A stretch of DNA of 27,352 bases, from NCBI GenBank assembly GCA_049644285.1, contig JBARRP010000325.1:1-27352 (forward strand), read 5' to 3'. How positions within the stretch are numbered: the first letter of the stretch is position 1; every line of letters starts with the position of its first letter. The DNA comes from CAVRXT01 sp049644285. GTDB lineage: Bacteria; Acidobacteriota; Terriglobia; Acidiferrales; UBA7541. This document shows, piece after piece, positions 8,367 to 15,964 of the stretch. The position numbers and the translations under genes were made by a program. The notes beneath the pieces are model-generated. The model was not told where the DNA came from. It saw only the letters and a program-made list of their open reading frames with translations, and made no database searches.

Positions 8367-8708
8367 CTAGCCGTCGGCCTGGCAAGACGGGCGGAGCATC
8401 TGGCGGTGGATCAACACCCAGACCTCCAGGATCGCGATTCTGGCTCGGCGCAGGCTCGCTACTTTTGACTCGCGGGATTTCTGCCAGCGTTCTGCCGTAG
8501 CCGTCAGCACATCGGTCGTATAGAGTCGCTGCCCACTCAGGTCGATGTACTTGGCGACTTCCAGCAACAACCAGTTGATGATTTTGAGACGGTGCCAGCT
8601 CCGTCCCTCTTGCACTAAATGAGCGAGGAACCGGCTTCTTTCTTCAGCGTACGGGCCATTGCGATACAGAGCCAGTTGAAACGGGCGCTTAACGAATTGT
8701 TCGAACAC
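8367..8708 (-). pseudogene. N-terminal fragment of a tyrosine recombinase/integrase
   Basis: The frame begins MFEQFVKRPFQLALYRNGPY and continues through a helical segment (EERSRFLAHLVQEG, LKIINWLLLEVAKYI). This resembles the N-terminal SAM-like core-binding domain of site-specific integrases found in acidobacterial elements. It stops at 113 aa, so the catalytic domain with the Arg-His-Arg-Tyr residues is absent, and the final residues (RPSCQADG) look like out-of-frame run-on. The 5' end is intact: GTG start with AAGGAG eight bases upstream. It is therefore a 3'-deleted integrase and evidence of past mobility, 3.3 kb left of the tRNA-Asn repeat at 12037. Confidence 0.65.
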
Positions 8709-8818
8709 GGTGGATCTCCTTTCACAGAAAAGTCCACCGAGTATGAACGCCCGCTCCTGCAGGGAGAGCTCTTCAGTTACTTGTCTTCTCGAATTTCGCG
8801 CGGTAATGTCACAAGGTC

Positions 8819-10294
8819 ATGCCCCCTCATGCCAACGAGAAGATCGGCAGGAATGACCCTTGCCCTTGTGGCAGCGGCAAGAAATACAAACGGTGCTGCC
8901 TGGAGCAGCAATCTGCTACCTACAGTCTTTGGGCGCAACAGCGGGATGAGTCCGACGAGCTCACGCGCGCGATGATCCGATACGTCCGTGACAACCACGA
9001 AGATCTCGCGCTGGACGCATGGGAAGATTTTCACCTGGGCAAGGTCACTCGGCGCTTTTCGTGGACCGCTGACGAGCAGATGATCTTCATGCCCTACTTT
9101 CTGTTTCACTGGAACCCGGAGTTTGTGGGACGGCGAAAGAAGGCTCTGCCGGGTGGAGGAGTGATCGCGCATTCCTTCCTCCGGGCGAACGGACTCCAGT
9201 TGTCCGATCTGCAACGGCAGATTCTCGATCAGGCCATGAAGCAGCCTGTCAGCTTCTACCAGGTTGTGACGAGCAAGCCGGGGGAGAGCTTTCAGCTAGC
9301 CGATGTTTTGACTGGCTCACAGTCCGATGTGATGGAGCAGACGGCGTCGCAGCAAACGAAGCCCGGAGACCTTCTGTATGGTTCTGTGTGGACATTGCCT
9401 GACATCACAGTTCTCGGCTGCTCCGCGCCGATTAAGATCCCGCTTTCTTGGAAGGCAGAGATCGTTGGCCTTCGGAAGATGCTGCGGAGAAGAATCGCGA
9501 GGCAAAAGCGGCCTCTGAATGCGGAGGACCTGCTCCGGTATGCCGACGAAATTCGGGCGACATACCTGCTCATCCGGGATTCGTTCAATACGCCACCACG
9601 ACTCTGCAACACGGACGGCGACCCGCTCGTGTTGCATTCTCTTACGTTTCAAATCGAATCACCGGAAAGTACTTTTGAGGCGCTAGCTCCGCTGGCCGAG
9701 GGGCGATCCAAGGAAGAGCTTTTGGATAATGCGGAGTTTGATGAGCGAGGAAGGCTCCGCAGTGTGTCGTTCGACTGGCTTAAGAAGGGCAACTCGAAAA
9801 TCTCAAGCTGGGACAACACGATCCTCGGCAGTATCAAGATATCGGAGGGTTCTCTGGTTGCTGAGGTGAATTCCGAGAAGCGCGCCAAGCGGCTTCGAGA
9901 CGAAATTGAAAAACGGCTCGGTGCTAATGCGACTCACCAGAGGACTGTCGCTCAGACGGTGGACGAAATAGTTGCCGAATCGCCGAAACGGAACAGTGCG
10001 CGGGCGAAGATTGATGAGGAAACCGTCGATGATATCCTTCGTGATCCGGAGGTAAGAAAACAAATCCAGGAAAAAGTCCAGAAGCAAGTCGAGGCTTGGG
10101 CCTATCAGAAGATTCCCATTCTCGGTGGCCGGACACCGATGCAAGCGGTTCACGATCCCGACGGGAGAGAAATCGTTGAATCGCTGCTCTTGGATTGGGA
10201 GCGCCGGGCCGACGAGGGCGTGTATCAACCTGGAATTCGCCCTGACTTCAATGCCGTCCGCAAGCTGCTGAAACTCATGCCTACAACGTCCTGA
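8819..10294 (+). CDS. SEC-C zinc-motif protein of unknown function
   Basis: This 491-aa protein opens with a SEC-C motif (IGRNDPCPCGSGKKYKRCC, residues 9-27), whose Cys residues bind zinc in the C-terminal tail of SecA and in many unrelated proteins. The rest is not recognised as an enzyme. It is hydrophilic, with a charged helical segment at about 340-425. The C-terminal stretch (ILGGRTPMQAVHDPDGREIVESLL) resembles the DUF2384/MbcA-like segment seen in some antitoxins and SEC-C proteins. No signal peptide or membrane segment, so cytoplasmic. The ATG at 8819 is the only start before the motif; the ribosome site is weak. The next gene follows closely, and its longer alternative start would overlap the stop (TGATG at 10292-10296). 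It sits in the accessory region. Confidence 0.8.
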   Translation: MPPHANEKIGRNDPCPCGSGKKYKRCCLEQQSATYSLWAQQRDESDELTRAMIRYVRDNHEDLALDAWEDFHLGKVTRRFSWTADEQMIFMPYFLFHWNPEFVGRRKKALPGGGVIAHSFLRANGLQLSDLQRQILDQAMKQPVSFYQVVTSKPGESFQLADVLTGSQSDVMEQTASQQTKPGDLLYGSVWTLPDITVLGCSAPIKIPLSWKAEIVGLRKMLRRRIARQKRPLNAEDLLRYADEIRATYLLIRDSFNTPPRLCNTDGDPLVLHSLTFQIESPESTFEALAPLAEGRSKEELLDNAEFDERGRLRSVSFDWLKKGNSKISSWDNTILGSIKISEGSLVAEVNSEKRAKRLRDEIEKRLGANATHQRTVAQTVDEIVAESPKRNSARAKIDEETVDDILRDPEVRKQIQEKVQKQVEAWAYQKIPILGGRTPMQAVHDPDGREIVESLLLDWERRADEGVYQPGIRPDFNAVRKLLKLMPTTS

Positions 10295-10335
10295 TGTTCG
10301 CTCGTGGACGGTCCAACCGCGGACTTACCAAAGCA

Positions 10336-10704
10336 ATGGCAAAAACCAGAAGAGATCCCAAACGCGAGGACCGAATCCATAACGAAGTTATCGTGGACGC
10401 TTACAATGCGGAAGAGCAAGTCATGGGATGGTATTACTACCTGGAAGGCAAACTGAGATTCCCTTTCCGGGCCAAGTGCGTCGCTTCCAAGATGGTCTCG
10501 CCACTCAGGAAGGAAGAAACCGTCGAAGTACGTCGAATGGCACCCGAAGATGCGTGTTCACGTGACTTGCTCGTGCTAATCCGCTGGCAAGGCCGCAACA
10601 TGGCCGTTCCCCTTTCGCAACTGGTTGCCCTTGACGCGGACGAATCTACCATCGAGGCCATCAGCGACTGGCACTACTGGGTCGCGCGAGATTATCGCTT
10701 TTGA
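10336..10704 (+). CDS. CcbP-like calcium-binding protein
   Basis: The 122-aa product MAKTRRDPKRE... contains MGWYYYLEGKLRFPFRAKC, the acidic SPLRKEETVEVRRMAPEDAC block, LIRWQGRNMAVPLSQL and the ending DWHYWVARDY. These match my memory of the CcbP family (Pfam Calci_bind_CcbP), small acidic Ca2+-binding proteins first described in Anabaena. Homologues outside cyanobacteria are common and their role is not settled. The start at 10336 matches family length, but it has no good ribosome site. An in-frame ATG at 10294 overlaps the upstream stop codon and could give 136 aa through translational coupling. Probably cotranscribed with the SEC-C gene. Confidence 0.8.
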   Translation: MAKTRRDPKREDRIHNEVIVDAYNAEEQVMGWYYYLEGKLRFPFRAKCVASKMVSPLRKEETVEVRRMAPEDACSRDLLVLIRWQGRNMAVPLSQLVALDADESTIEAISDWHYWVARDYRF

Positions 10705-11188
10705 ATCAGGTTCACGCGCGACTACTCTGTCTCCTGGAACGCCCACAAATTATGTGGCCCGTTGAATTCAAAAATGCGTGGAAACCCCTCTTGTCTGGCC
10801 ACTGCGCCACATAAATTCCAGCGCCGCATAAATGGGCCGTTTCGTGCACGAGTGTCGCGAATTCCTCAGCCGGAGACTGGCCGGGTATCCTGTCAGCAGG
10901 AAGCTCAACAACTCGCAGAATGAGGATGCGGAGTCCGCTGACCCGGTCACGTTAGACACTCCCATACAGGCGCGGTTGTTCTAGCAGTGCGGCGTCAAGT
11001 GTGACAGGAGAGTAGTTTGCGACCGGCGCAGCCGTGTGCTAGCGGAAGGCTCGACTGGTGGTGCGTAACAACTTGGTGCATGATGAAGTGCAGATCCCCA
11101 TGCACCCATGGGATTGCGGATATTTCATAAGGTATGATTTGTCAACCCAAGGTGTATCTGAGAAGTTGTTTCAAGCTAGCGGAGACCT
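10705..11188. other. Degenerate spacer with inverted repeat and a doubtful 50-aa frame
   Basis: A 12-bp inverted repeat, 11 of 12 matching, lies at 10747-10758 and 10806-10817 (core TTATGTGGC / GCCACATAA), 47 bp apart. An ATG frame at 10832-10984 encodes 50 aa (starts MGRFVHECREF, ends QARLF); I do not recognise it and it has no clear ribosome site. The rest looks like decayed sequence upstream of the methyltransferase. Confidence 0.35.
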
Positions 11189-12013
11189 GTGGATAAAAGG
11201 CTCATGCCTCAACCGGATCATCGTCAGCTCCAGGTCGTGAGCCTGTTCTCGGGTTGCGGCGGCATGGATTTTGGCTTTATGTCGGCTGGGTTCCAACCGA
11301 TTCTTGCGATTGATGTAAATGAAGCTGCGTGCCGATCATACAATCTAAACCTTCCTGAAGTGCGCGTTCTCCGGCGCGACCTCGCCTCAGCGCCACAGGG
11401 CTACGTCACGGAGCGCCTGCACGAATTGCCGATACGAGTCGAGCCTGTCGGCGTGATTGGCGGCCCTCCATGCCAAGCTTTTTCTCGCGGTAATGGACAC
11501 AAACGAATTGATGATCCCCGCGCCGATCTGCCGCGTTCCTATGCCGGCATCCTGCGGGAATTAAACAAAGCATTCGAGGTCGATTTTTTTGTGTTTGAAA
11601 ACGTGTTGGGGCTGCGGCACGGTCAACATGACGCGCAGTTCAGAGAGTTCAAAGATCTTTTTACCGATGCGGGATTCCGCATCTTTGAGGACGAACTGAA
11701 CGCCCTGGACTTCGGAGTGCCACAGGTTCGTCGGCGTGTGTTCGTCGTGGGGTTCAATCGACGGAAATACAGGAACCTTGAATTCGTGTTTCCAGCCAGG
11801 CGGACCAGCAGCCCTCGATGTGTGGGCGATCTACTTGAAGAACTCCCTGAACCGACATTCTTTCAGCGAGGGCTGGAGCCCGAGAAGATTGCCTTTCATC
11901 CGAACCATTGGTGCATGAACCCGCGCTCCGCGCGGTTCAAGAATAGCTCACTGCATAACAGCAAGATTCATGGAAGGCCGTTCCGACTTCTCAAGAAACG
12001 GAGGTCACCGTAA
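11189..12013 (+). pseudogene. C5-cytosine DNA methyltransferase, C-terminally truncated
   Basis: The 274-aa frame carries the front motifs of a Dcm/M.HhaI-type enzyme. Motif I is VSLFSGCGGMDFGF (17-30), the catalytic motif IV is GGPPCQAFS (91-99, Cys95), motif VI contains FENV (136-139) and motif VIII is QVRRR (179-183). The target-recognition part begins normally (NPRSARFKNSSL...GRPFRLL). It then breaks into KKRRSP and stops, losing motifs IX and X (normally about 60 more residues ending near a QVSDAVPP/QVGNAVPP helix). The stop lies 24 bp before the tRNA-Asn repeat at 12037, so the break is best explained by the island junction. Start is GTG at 11189, with ATG 11204 as alternative. No restriction endonuclease is adjacent. 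Probably inactive, because motif X completes the AdoMet pocket. Confidence 0.85.
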
Positions 12014-12036
12014 GCATTTGAAAAATCAGGAGAAGT

Positions 12037-12082
12037 TTGGCTCCCCGGGCTAGATTCGAACTAGCAACCCTTCGGTTAACAG
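12037..12082 (-). repeat. Left tRNA-Asn 3'-end repeat (candidate att site)
   Basis: Read on the minus strand this is the anticodon loop CTGTTAA (anticodon GTT, Asn), the variable region, a perfect T-arm (GCTAG-TTCGAAT-CTAGC), the 3' acceptor strand CCGGGGA, discriminator G and encoded CCA. It is identical over 46 bp to 15965-16010. Just beyond the repeat, four more bases (CCGA, 12083-12086) continue the tRNA-like anticodon stem. The D-arm and 5' acceptor strand are absent, so this is a tRNA fragment, not a gene. Confidence 0.9.
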
Positions 12083-12157
12083 CCGAGGCGGTCAAAAATC
12101 TAAGTGCCGCATCTGGTGTCGCTTACCGGAGATTCGGAGCCATCCTTACCTCTTTAG

Positions 12158-12180
12158 TTGCACCCAATCCTGCACCCAAT
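12158..12180 (+). repeat. Paired TGCACCCAAT repeats, left island end
   Basis: TTGCACCCAAT (12158-12168) is followed by TGCACCCAAT (12171-12180), a 12-bp period, 76 bp inside the left tRNA repeat. The same 11-mer, also followed by a second TGCACCCAA, recurs at 15776-15794 inside the right end. The position suggests integrase arm-type binding sites, but this is an inference. Confidence 0.55.
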
Positions 12181-12298
12181 GGGCTGGGCAATTCCTGCTC
12201 GAGGCTCGAATTACACCCTAGTTTGGCGAGGAGGACCGCAGAAGCGGAGCCCGATAATGCTGCCATTCGTCGGAGAGATCGGCGTAAGCGAATCCTGA

Positions 12299-12610
12299 TT
12301 ATTTCGGGCTAACTGCCTTTCTCTTCACTTCCTTTTTTCTCGTCTTCCTCGGAACAAATCCCAAAGGAAGTTCGTCGCCCTCGACGGGCGGATTTCCATT
12401 GCCCACGCGAGCGAGAATCCGACTGACCCGAGTTGGATCAGCGCGTCGCGCGCGTTCCTCAAAGTACTCTTCTGTTCGCATGGCAGAAACCTTTTCCGCG
12501 AGCGCAAGCGTAATGAGCTGGTTGAGAGCCACGCCTTCGGATTCGGCCGCCTTGCGTGCTTCGGCCAGCAGGGTGGGCGGTACGCGCAAAGCGAAATTGC
12601 TTCGTCTCAT
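12299..12610 (-). CDS. Ribbon-helix-helix antitoxin (HicB/CopG-type)
   Basis: The 103-aa protein has a short N-terminal strand followed by two helices (NFALRVPPTLLAEARKAAE...NQLITLALAEKVS, residues 5-42), the pattern of RHH/CopG-fold DNA-binding antitoxins, often annotated as HicB-family antitoxin. The Lys/Arg-rich tail (after about 60) is the likely toxin-binding part. It lies downstream of the PIN toxin gene by 22 bp on the same strand, with AAGGAG seven bases before the ATG. The toxin-first order is unusual for type II modules in general but often seen with this PIN family. It would neutralise the PIN nuclease and repress the shared promoter. Confidence 0.8.
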   Translation of the reverse strand: MRRSNFALRVPPTLLAEARKAAESEGVALNQLITLALAEKVSAMRTEEYFEERARRADPTRVSRILARVGNGNPPVEGDELPLGFVPRKTRKKEVKRKAVSPK

Positions 12611-12632
12611 CGATTCACTCCTTCGCTTCTCA

Positions 12633-13067
12633 TCACTGGGCTTCCTCTGCTAGTCGGCGGACCACTTCCACGGGTCGCAGGACCGAGCAACGGAAACGTG
12701 TCGCCATAGGTCTAAAATCGCGGTCATTGAAAGTCACGATGGCGTCGGCGCGTCCATTAATAGCCGTCTCTAAGACCATCTCATCATTCGGATCCGACAA
12801 TAAGGGACGCGTGCGAATCAACAACTCCACTCTCTTCGCCACGGAAGCCAATTCGTCCAGCACAGCCGATACGTCTTCCCTGCTTGCTCCGCTTGCCGCA
12901 AGATGTTCGGGGCGAGTCAGAACCGATTCGTATTCCAGCATCAAGGGCACCGACAAAAGCAGGTTGAATCGGCGAGCCCGCGCCGCCTCCAGCACTTGGC
13001 GCGATGCGCCAGAATCGCTGCGGAAGGCCGCCACGAGCACATCTGTGTCCAGGACATACGCCCTCAC
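12633..13067 (-). CDS. PIN-domain ribonuclease toxin
   Basis: This 144-aa protein has a PIN fold. The N-terminal strand ends in Asp7 (YVLDTDVLV), Glu45 lies in the LMLEYE helix, and Asp95 (DPNDEMVLE) and Asp115 (VTFNDRDF) complete the acidic metal site. PIN toxins of this class cleave RNA, typically tRNA or rRNA. It resembles the putative toxin-antitoxin PIN family TIGR00305. The start is GTG at 13065-13067 with no ribosome site visible; the palindrome at 13076-13093 ends only 8 bp upstream, so the message may be leaderless. It is first in a two-gene operon with the RHH antitoxin. Confidence 0.85.
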   Translation of the reverse strand: MRAYVLDTDVLVAAFRSDSGASRQVLEAARARRFNLLLSVPLMLEYESVLTRPEHLAASGASREDVSAVLDELASVAKRVELLIRTRPLLSDPNDEMVLETAINGRADAIVTFNDRDFRPMATRFRCSVLRPVEVVRRLAEEAQ

Positions 13068-13075
13068 TCAGATAG

Positions 13076-13093
13076 GATATTGCATGCGATATC
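13076..13093 (-). promoter_or_regulatory. Palindromic operator of the PIN/RHH operon
   Basis: An 18-bp inverted repeat, GATATT-GCATGC-GATATC, matches at eight of nine pairs and sits immediately upstream of the PIN toxin start. Its position fits autoregulation by the RHH antitoxin or toxin-antitoxin complex. Confidence 0.55.
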
Positions 13094-13261
13094 GCACGTC
13101 AAGCCTGAAATCCGGTTTTGAACAGTCGCAAACATCAGATCCCGTGAGCAGGGGGGCGGCTCTTGCCGAAGAAGCAGTGAAGGGGAATTGCATACGGGCT
13201 GACCTTCGCGTCTACAGTTCTCGCCAGCCCTAAAATCGTTTTGCTTAATGCCGCCTCGATG

Positions 13262-13279
13262 TGTACATTATCGCGTACA
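13262..13279 (+). promoter_or_regulatory. TGTAC-N8-GTACA operator before the Phd-like gene
   Basis: TGTAC (13262-13266) and GTACA (13275-13279) form an inverted repeat with an 8-bp centre, 15 bp before the start codon of the Phd-like gene. Phd/YefM antitoxins autorepress through short palindromes containing GTAC, so this is probably its own operator. Confidence 0.6.
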
Positions 13280-13294
13280 TTTAGGAATAGCACC

Positions 13295-13561
13295 ATGATC
13301 ACAATGAAAGTCCGCGTGCGCGAGTTCCGCGAGCACATCGCCAGCTTCTTGGAATCAGATACTCCCGTTGCCGTCACGAGGCGCGGCGAGACTGTCGGTG
13401 TCTGCGTTCGCACGCGCCGAAAGCGCCCGAAGGCAGCCGAGCTCTCCGAACTCAAGGCCGCAGCGGACCGTCTCGCTAAGGCCCTCGCCGACGTTGACGA
13501 AGAGGAGCTACTGGCCGAGTTAAAAGAGATGCGTCGGCGCGGCAAGGGTGTAGTCCGGTGA
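13295..13561 (+). CDS. Phd/YefM-like antitoxin without a partner toxin
   Basis: The 88-aa protein has the Phd/YefM N-terminal fold: VRVREFREHIASFLESD and PVAVTRRGETVGV, where the strand-helix-strand forms the DNA-binding dimer. A long charged C-terminal helix (about residues 45-85, rich in Glu/Lys/Ala) would normally mask a RelE, Doc or PIN toxin. The start ATG at 13295 has AGGA eight bases upstream; ATG 13304 is an alternative. No toxin gene follows. The next gene, 94 bp on, is the large GHKL ATPase on the same strand, so this protein may serve as that gene's repressor or silence its activity. The PIN/RHH pair nearby is on the opposite strand with its own antitoxin. Confidence 0.75.
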   Translation: MITMKVRVREFREHIASFLESDTPVAVTRRGETVGVCVRTRRKRPKAAELSELKAAADRLAKALADVDEEELLAELKEMRRRGKGVVR

Positions 13562-13655
13562 GATGATCGTCTATGGTGGGCTGGCCGCAGGCTGAGTGTA
13601 GTCATCTCTGCTACGTACGTAACGGGCGGACTTTCTTGTGATTGAGGAGAGGATG

Positions 13656-15482
13656 ATGGCAGTGAAGGCGAAGGGATCAGAGCGGGGTAAATTGCGAATC
13701 GGTGATGATTGGAATGCGATCCGCATTATCGCGCTCTCGCAGAGCAATCCCCTCAAAGCCATCGCTGAGTTGGTCGAGAACAGTATCGATGCGCACGCCA
13801 AGACTATTGTCATCACGCGCGGTCGCGAGCACGGTGAACACTATCTAAAGGTCAAGGACAATGGCGACGGTCTCCCGCGCGATCCGAATGGGCTCCCTGA
13901 CTTCAAGTACGTCGCGACGCATATCTGCGACTCAATCAAGCGGCGCTTGAAGTCAAACGGCGATGGAAATGGAATACAAGGGGAATTTGGGATTGGCCTT
14001 TTGAGCTTCTGGACTGTCGGCGACACGCTCTCGATGATTTCTAAGGGTGCCGATCAGCGCTCGTATCAGATGATAATGCGCAGAGGGGATCCTCGTTACG
14101 CTGTGAGCGTGCGACGCACGCTCTTTGCTGAGCAAGGCACCGAACTCCGGATCGGTCCCCTGCTGGAGGGCATACGTAGTCTGAGCGGTGAGAAGATCCA
14201 GTGGTATCTGGCCTCAGAGCTGCGCGATCGTATTCGCAGCGCGCAGGTTCGCGTAGCAGTGATCGATAAGCTTGCGCGCAAACAATATCAAGTCGAGCCG
14301 CGTCAGTTCGAAGGCCGCTTGCTGCACCAATTACCGACAGTTCGCTCATCATTCGGTGAGGCGTATGCCGAATTGTACCTCACGGAACCAGGCGAGGATT
14401 GCCGCGTCGCCCTTACCCGAGGTGGCACGCGCGTGATCACGGATATCGGTGCGCTCCCCGGTTTGGAGCGCCCACCTTGGAAGTCTCGCTACTTACAAGG
14501 TTTGGTCGACGTGCCGTACCTTAACCTCACACCGGGAACGCGTTCCGGAATCGTACACGACGAGCGCTACGCTGCTTTTGTGGAAAGTCTGGTCAAGCTC
14601 GAGGCTCACCTGAATGACCTCATCGACGCACAGCGGCGCGCCGAGGAAGAACAAGCTAATCGGGACTCCCTGCGTGCCATCCAACGCGCGTTTCGTGAGG
14701 CTATGCTCATTTTGCCGCGCGAAGAATACGATTGGTTTGATATCCAGTCCCGCTCCTCGCAGGATTCCGGGGCCGGCGAGCCGCTACAACGAGGCGTGCA
14801 ACCCACAGATGCGAAAGAAGAGGGAGCAGTGTTCAGCGGTGCGGAACCGCAGGAAGAAACATCCGCACAACGTCAATTCTTCGACTATGCAGGGCCCTTG
14901 CACACAGTAGTGATTTCACCAACAACAAGCACACTCGCGGTGAAGCAAAGTCGACACTTCCGCGCCCTACCTCGGGATCGCTCGCGCCGGCGCGTCGAGG
15001 ACGATTTGACCTTTGCCTGGGAGATCATGGAAGGAGGCGGCACGTTGTCGTCCACGTCGGATCAGGAAATTAGCTTCGAGGCTCCCGATTCGCCCGTTCT
15101 TGTGCGTTTGTCCGTCACTGTCTCACAGCGCGATATACACTGCACTGCAGAGGCGCTGATCACGGTGACCGATAGCCTCGATATCTCAATGAGCCCTTCA
15201 GTCGTCAACGCGCGCGGATTGCCGGGTTACACCTTCGAACGGGCAGCAGGGGAACTGTGGCGCTCGCGATTCGATGCCGACCGCAACTTGATCGTCGTGA
15301 ACAGCGGCCACCGCGATTTTGTTTTCGCTACGCGTAGTCGTGTGCTCCAGCTGCGCTATCTCGTGCGGCTCTACGTCAAGGAGTTGGTGCTCAAGAACTT
15401 TGCTGGCATGCAGGCCGAACAGATAGCGGACCGCATGATTGAGCTCTCGCTGTATGTGGAGGAGAAATTGAAATTCTCTTGA
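13656..15482 (+). CDS. MORC/MutL-type GHKL ATPase with coiled coil and Ig-like domain
   Basis: This 608-aa protein carries a full GHKL ATP site. The N-box is AELVENSID (Glu38, Asn42, Asp45), G1 is DNGDG (68-72), G2 is GEFGIG (109-114) and G3 is a GT at 161-162. The N-box wording (ELVENSIDA) is of MORC/MutL/Hsp90 type, not histidine-kinase type, and there is no His phospho-acceptor domain. An S5-like transducer region spans about 185-300 and a charged coiled coil about 310-350. A low-complexity linker leads to an Ig-like beta-sandwich (about 415-508) and a helical C-terminus. The order resembles prokaryotic MORC-like (paraMORC) ATPases linked with restriction-modification systems. I start at the second ATG (13656), which has GAGGAG at six bases; ATG 13653 and GTG 13638 are alternatives. 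It is the largest cargo gene of the tRNA-bounded island. Confidence 0.85.
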   Translation: MAVKAKGSERGKLRIGDDWNAIRIIALSQSNPLKAIAELVENSIDAHAKTIVITRGREHGEHYLKVKDNGDGLPRDPNGLPDFKYVATHICDSIKRRLKSNGDGNGIQGEFGIGLLSFWTVGDTLSMISKGADQRSYQMIMRRGDPRYAVSVRRTLFAEQGTELRIGPLLEGIRSLSGEKIQWYLASELRDRIRSAQVRVAVIDKLARKQYQVEPRQFEGRLLHQLPTVRSSFGEAYAELYLTEPGEDCRVALTRGGTRVITDIGALPGLERPPWKSRYLQGLVDVPYLNLTPGTRSGIVHDERYAAFVESLVKLEAHLNDLIDAQRRAEEEQANRDSLRAIQRAFREAMLILPREEYDWFDIQSRSSQDSGAGEPLQRGVQPTDAKEEGAVFSGAEPQEETSAQRQFFDYAGPLHTVVISPTTSTLAVKQSRHFRALPRDRSRRRVEDDLTFAWEIMEGGGTLSSTSDQEISFEAPDSPVLVRLSVTVSQRDIHCTAEALITVTDSLDISMSPSVVNARGLPGYTFERAAGELWRSRFDADRNLIVVNSGHRDFVFATRSRVLQLRYLVRLYVKELVLKNFAGMQAEQIADRMIELSLYVEEKLKFS

Positions 15483-15964
15483 GGCGTCGTGTGGCAGGCA
15501 GACGTGGCTGCGGGACCTCACATGGGTCTTACGGAGACTTGCCGTATTTGGCGGATCCGAACCGGCGTCCAGGCGGATCACGAGCCAAAGATTGCTCGAC
15601 AGCGTGCTGCAGATAAGGGGGCCCTGCGCTTGCAATGACAAATCTTGCGTAAGGGTCTTCACGGTAAATGTGTACGATCTAAAGCAGGCCGAGCAATTTC
15701 ACCTGATTTGATCAGGATGCTGGAATCGATAGGCGCGCTGCGGGAAATTCCGACAAGAAGAGCAGAGGAGCGTCGTTGCACCCAATGCACCCAAGTCGGC
15801 CTCTCTTGCGACGTCGAGGCAGCGGAAGCGAATCAGCAGGATCAAAAGGATTTGTCACCATCACGGCAACAATCGCGACGGCTTCAACCCTTCGGCCCGC
15901 AACCGAATGTTAATTGGCCAAAATTTGCGCTTCGGAAAAATGTAAGTGACAGGAAAGAAGAAGG
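15483..15964. other. Gene-less right end of the island
   Basis: No convincing gene. A 115-codon frame (15645-15992) runs into the tRNA repeat and ends in the antisense-tRNA peptide GWLPGLDSN, so I treat it as chance. Paired TGCACCCAA repeats lie at 15776-15794. The stretch probably held attachment-site sequence and may contain a decayed integrase 3' end, but I cannot read one. Confidence 0.45.
15776..15794 (+). repeat. Paired TGCACCCAA repeats, right island end
   Basis: TTGCACCCAAT (15776-15786) is followed immediately by TGCACCCAA (15786-15794), sharing one T. The first 11 bases equal those at 12158-12168. It lies 170 bp inside the right tRNA repeat and has the same orientation as the left pair. 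Confidence 0.55.

Noticed and set aside
12037..12112. Complete tRNA-Asn gene at either repeat
   Set aside because: The D-arm and 5' acceptor strand are absent next to both repeats; only the 3' part is present.
12037..12312. 91-codon plus-strand frame starting MAPRARFELATLRLTAE
   Set aside because: It begins inside the tRNA-Asn repeat and reads its antisense strand; this is a well-known kind of spurious annotation. It has no ribosome site.
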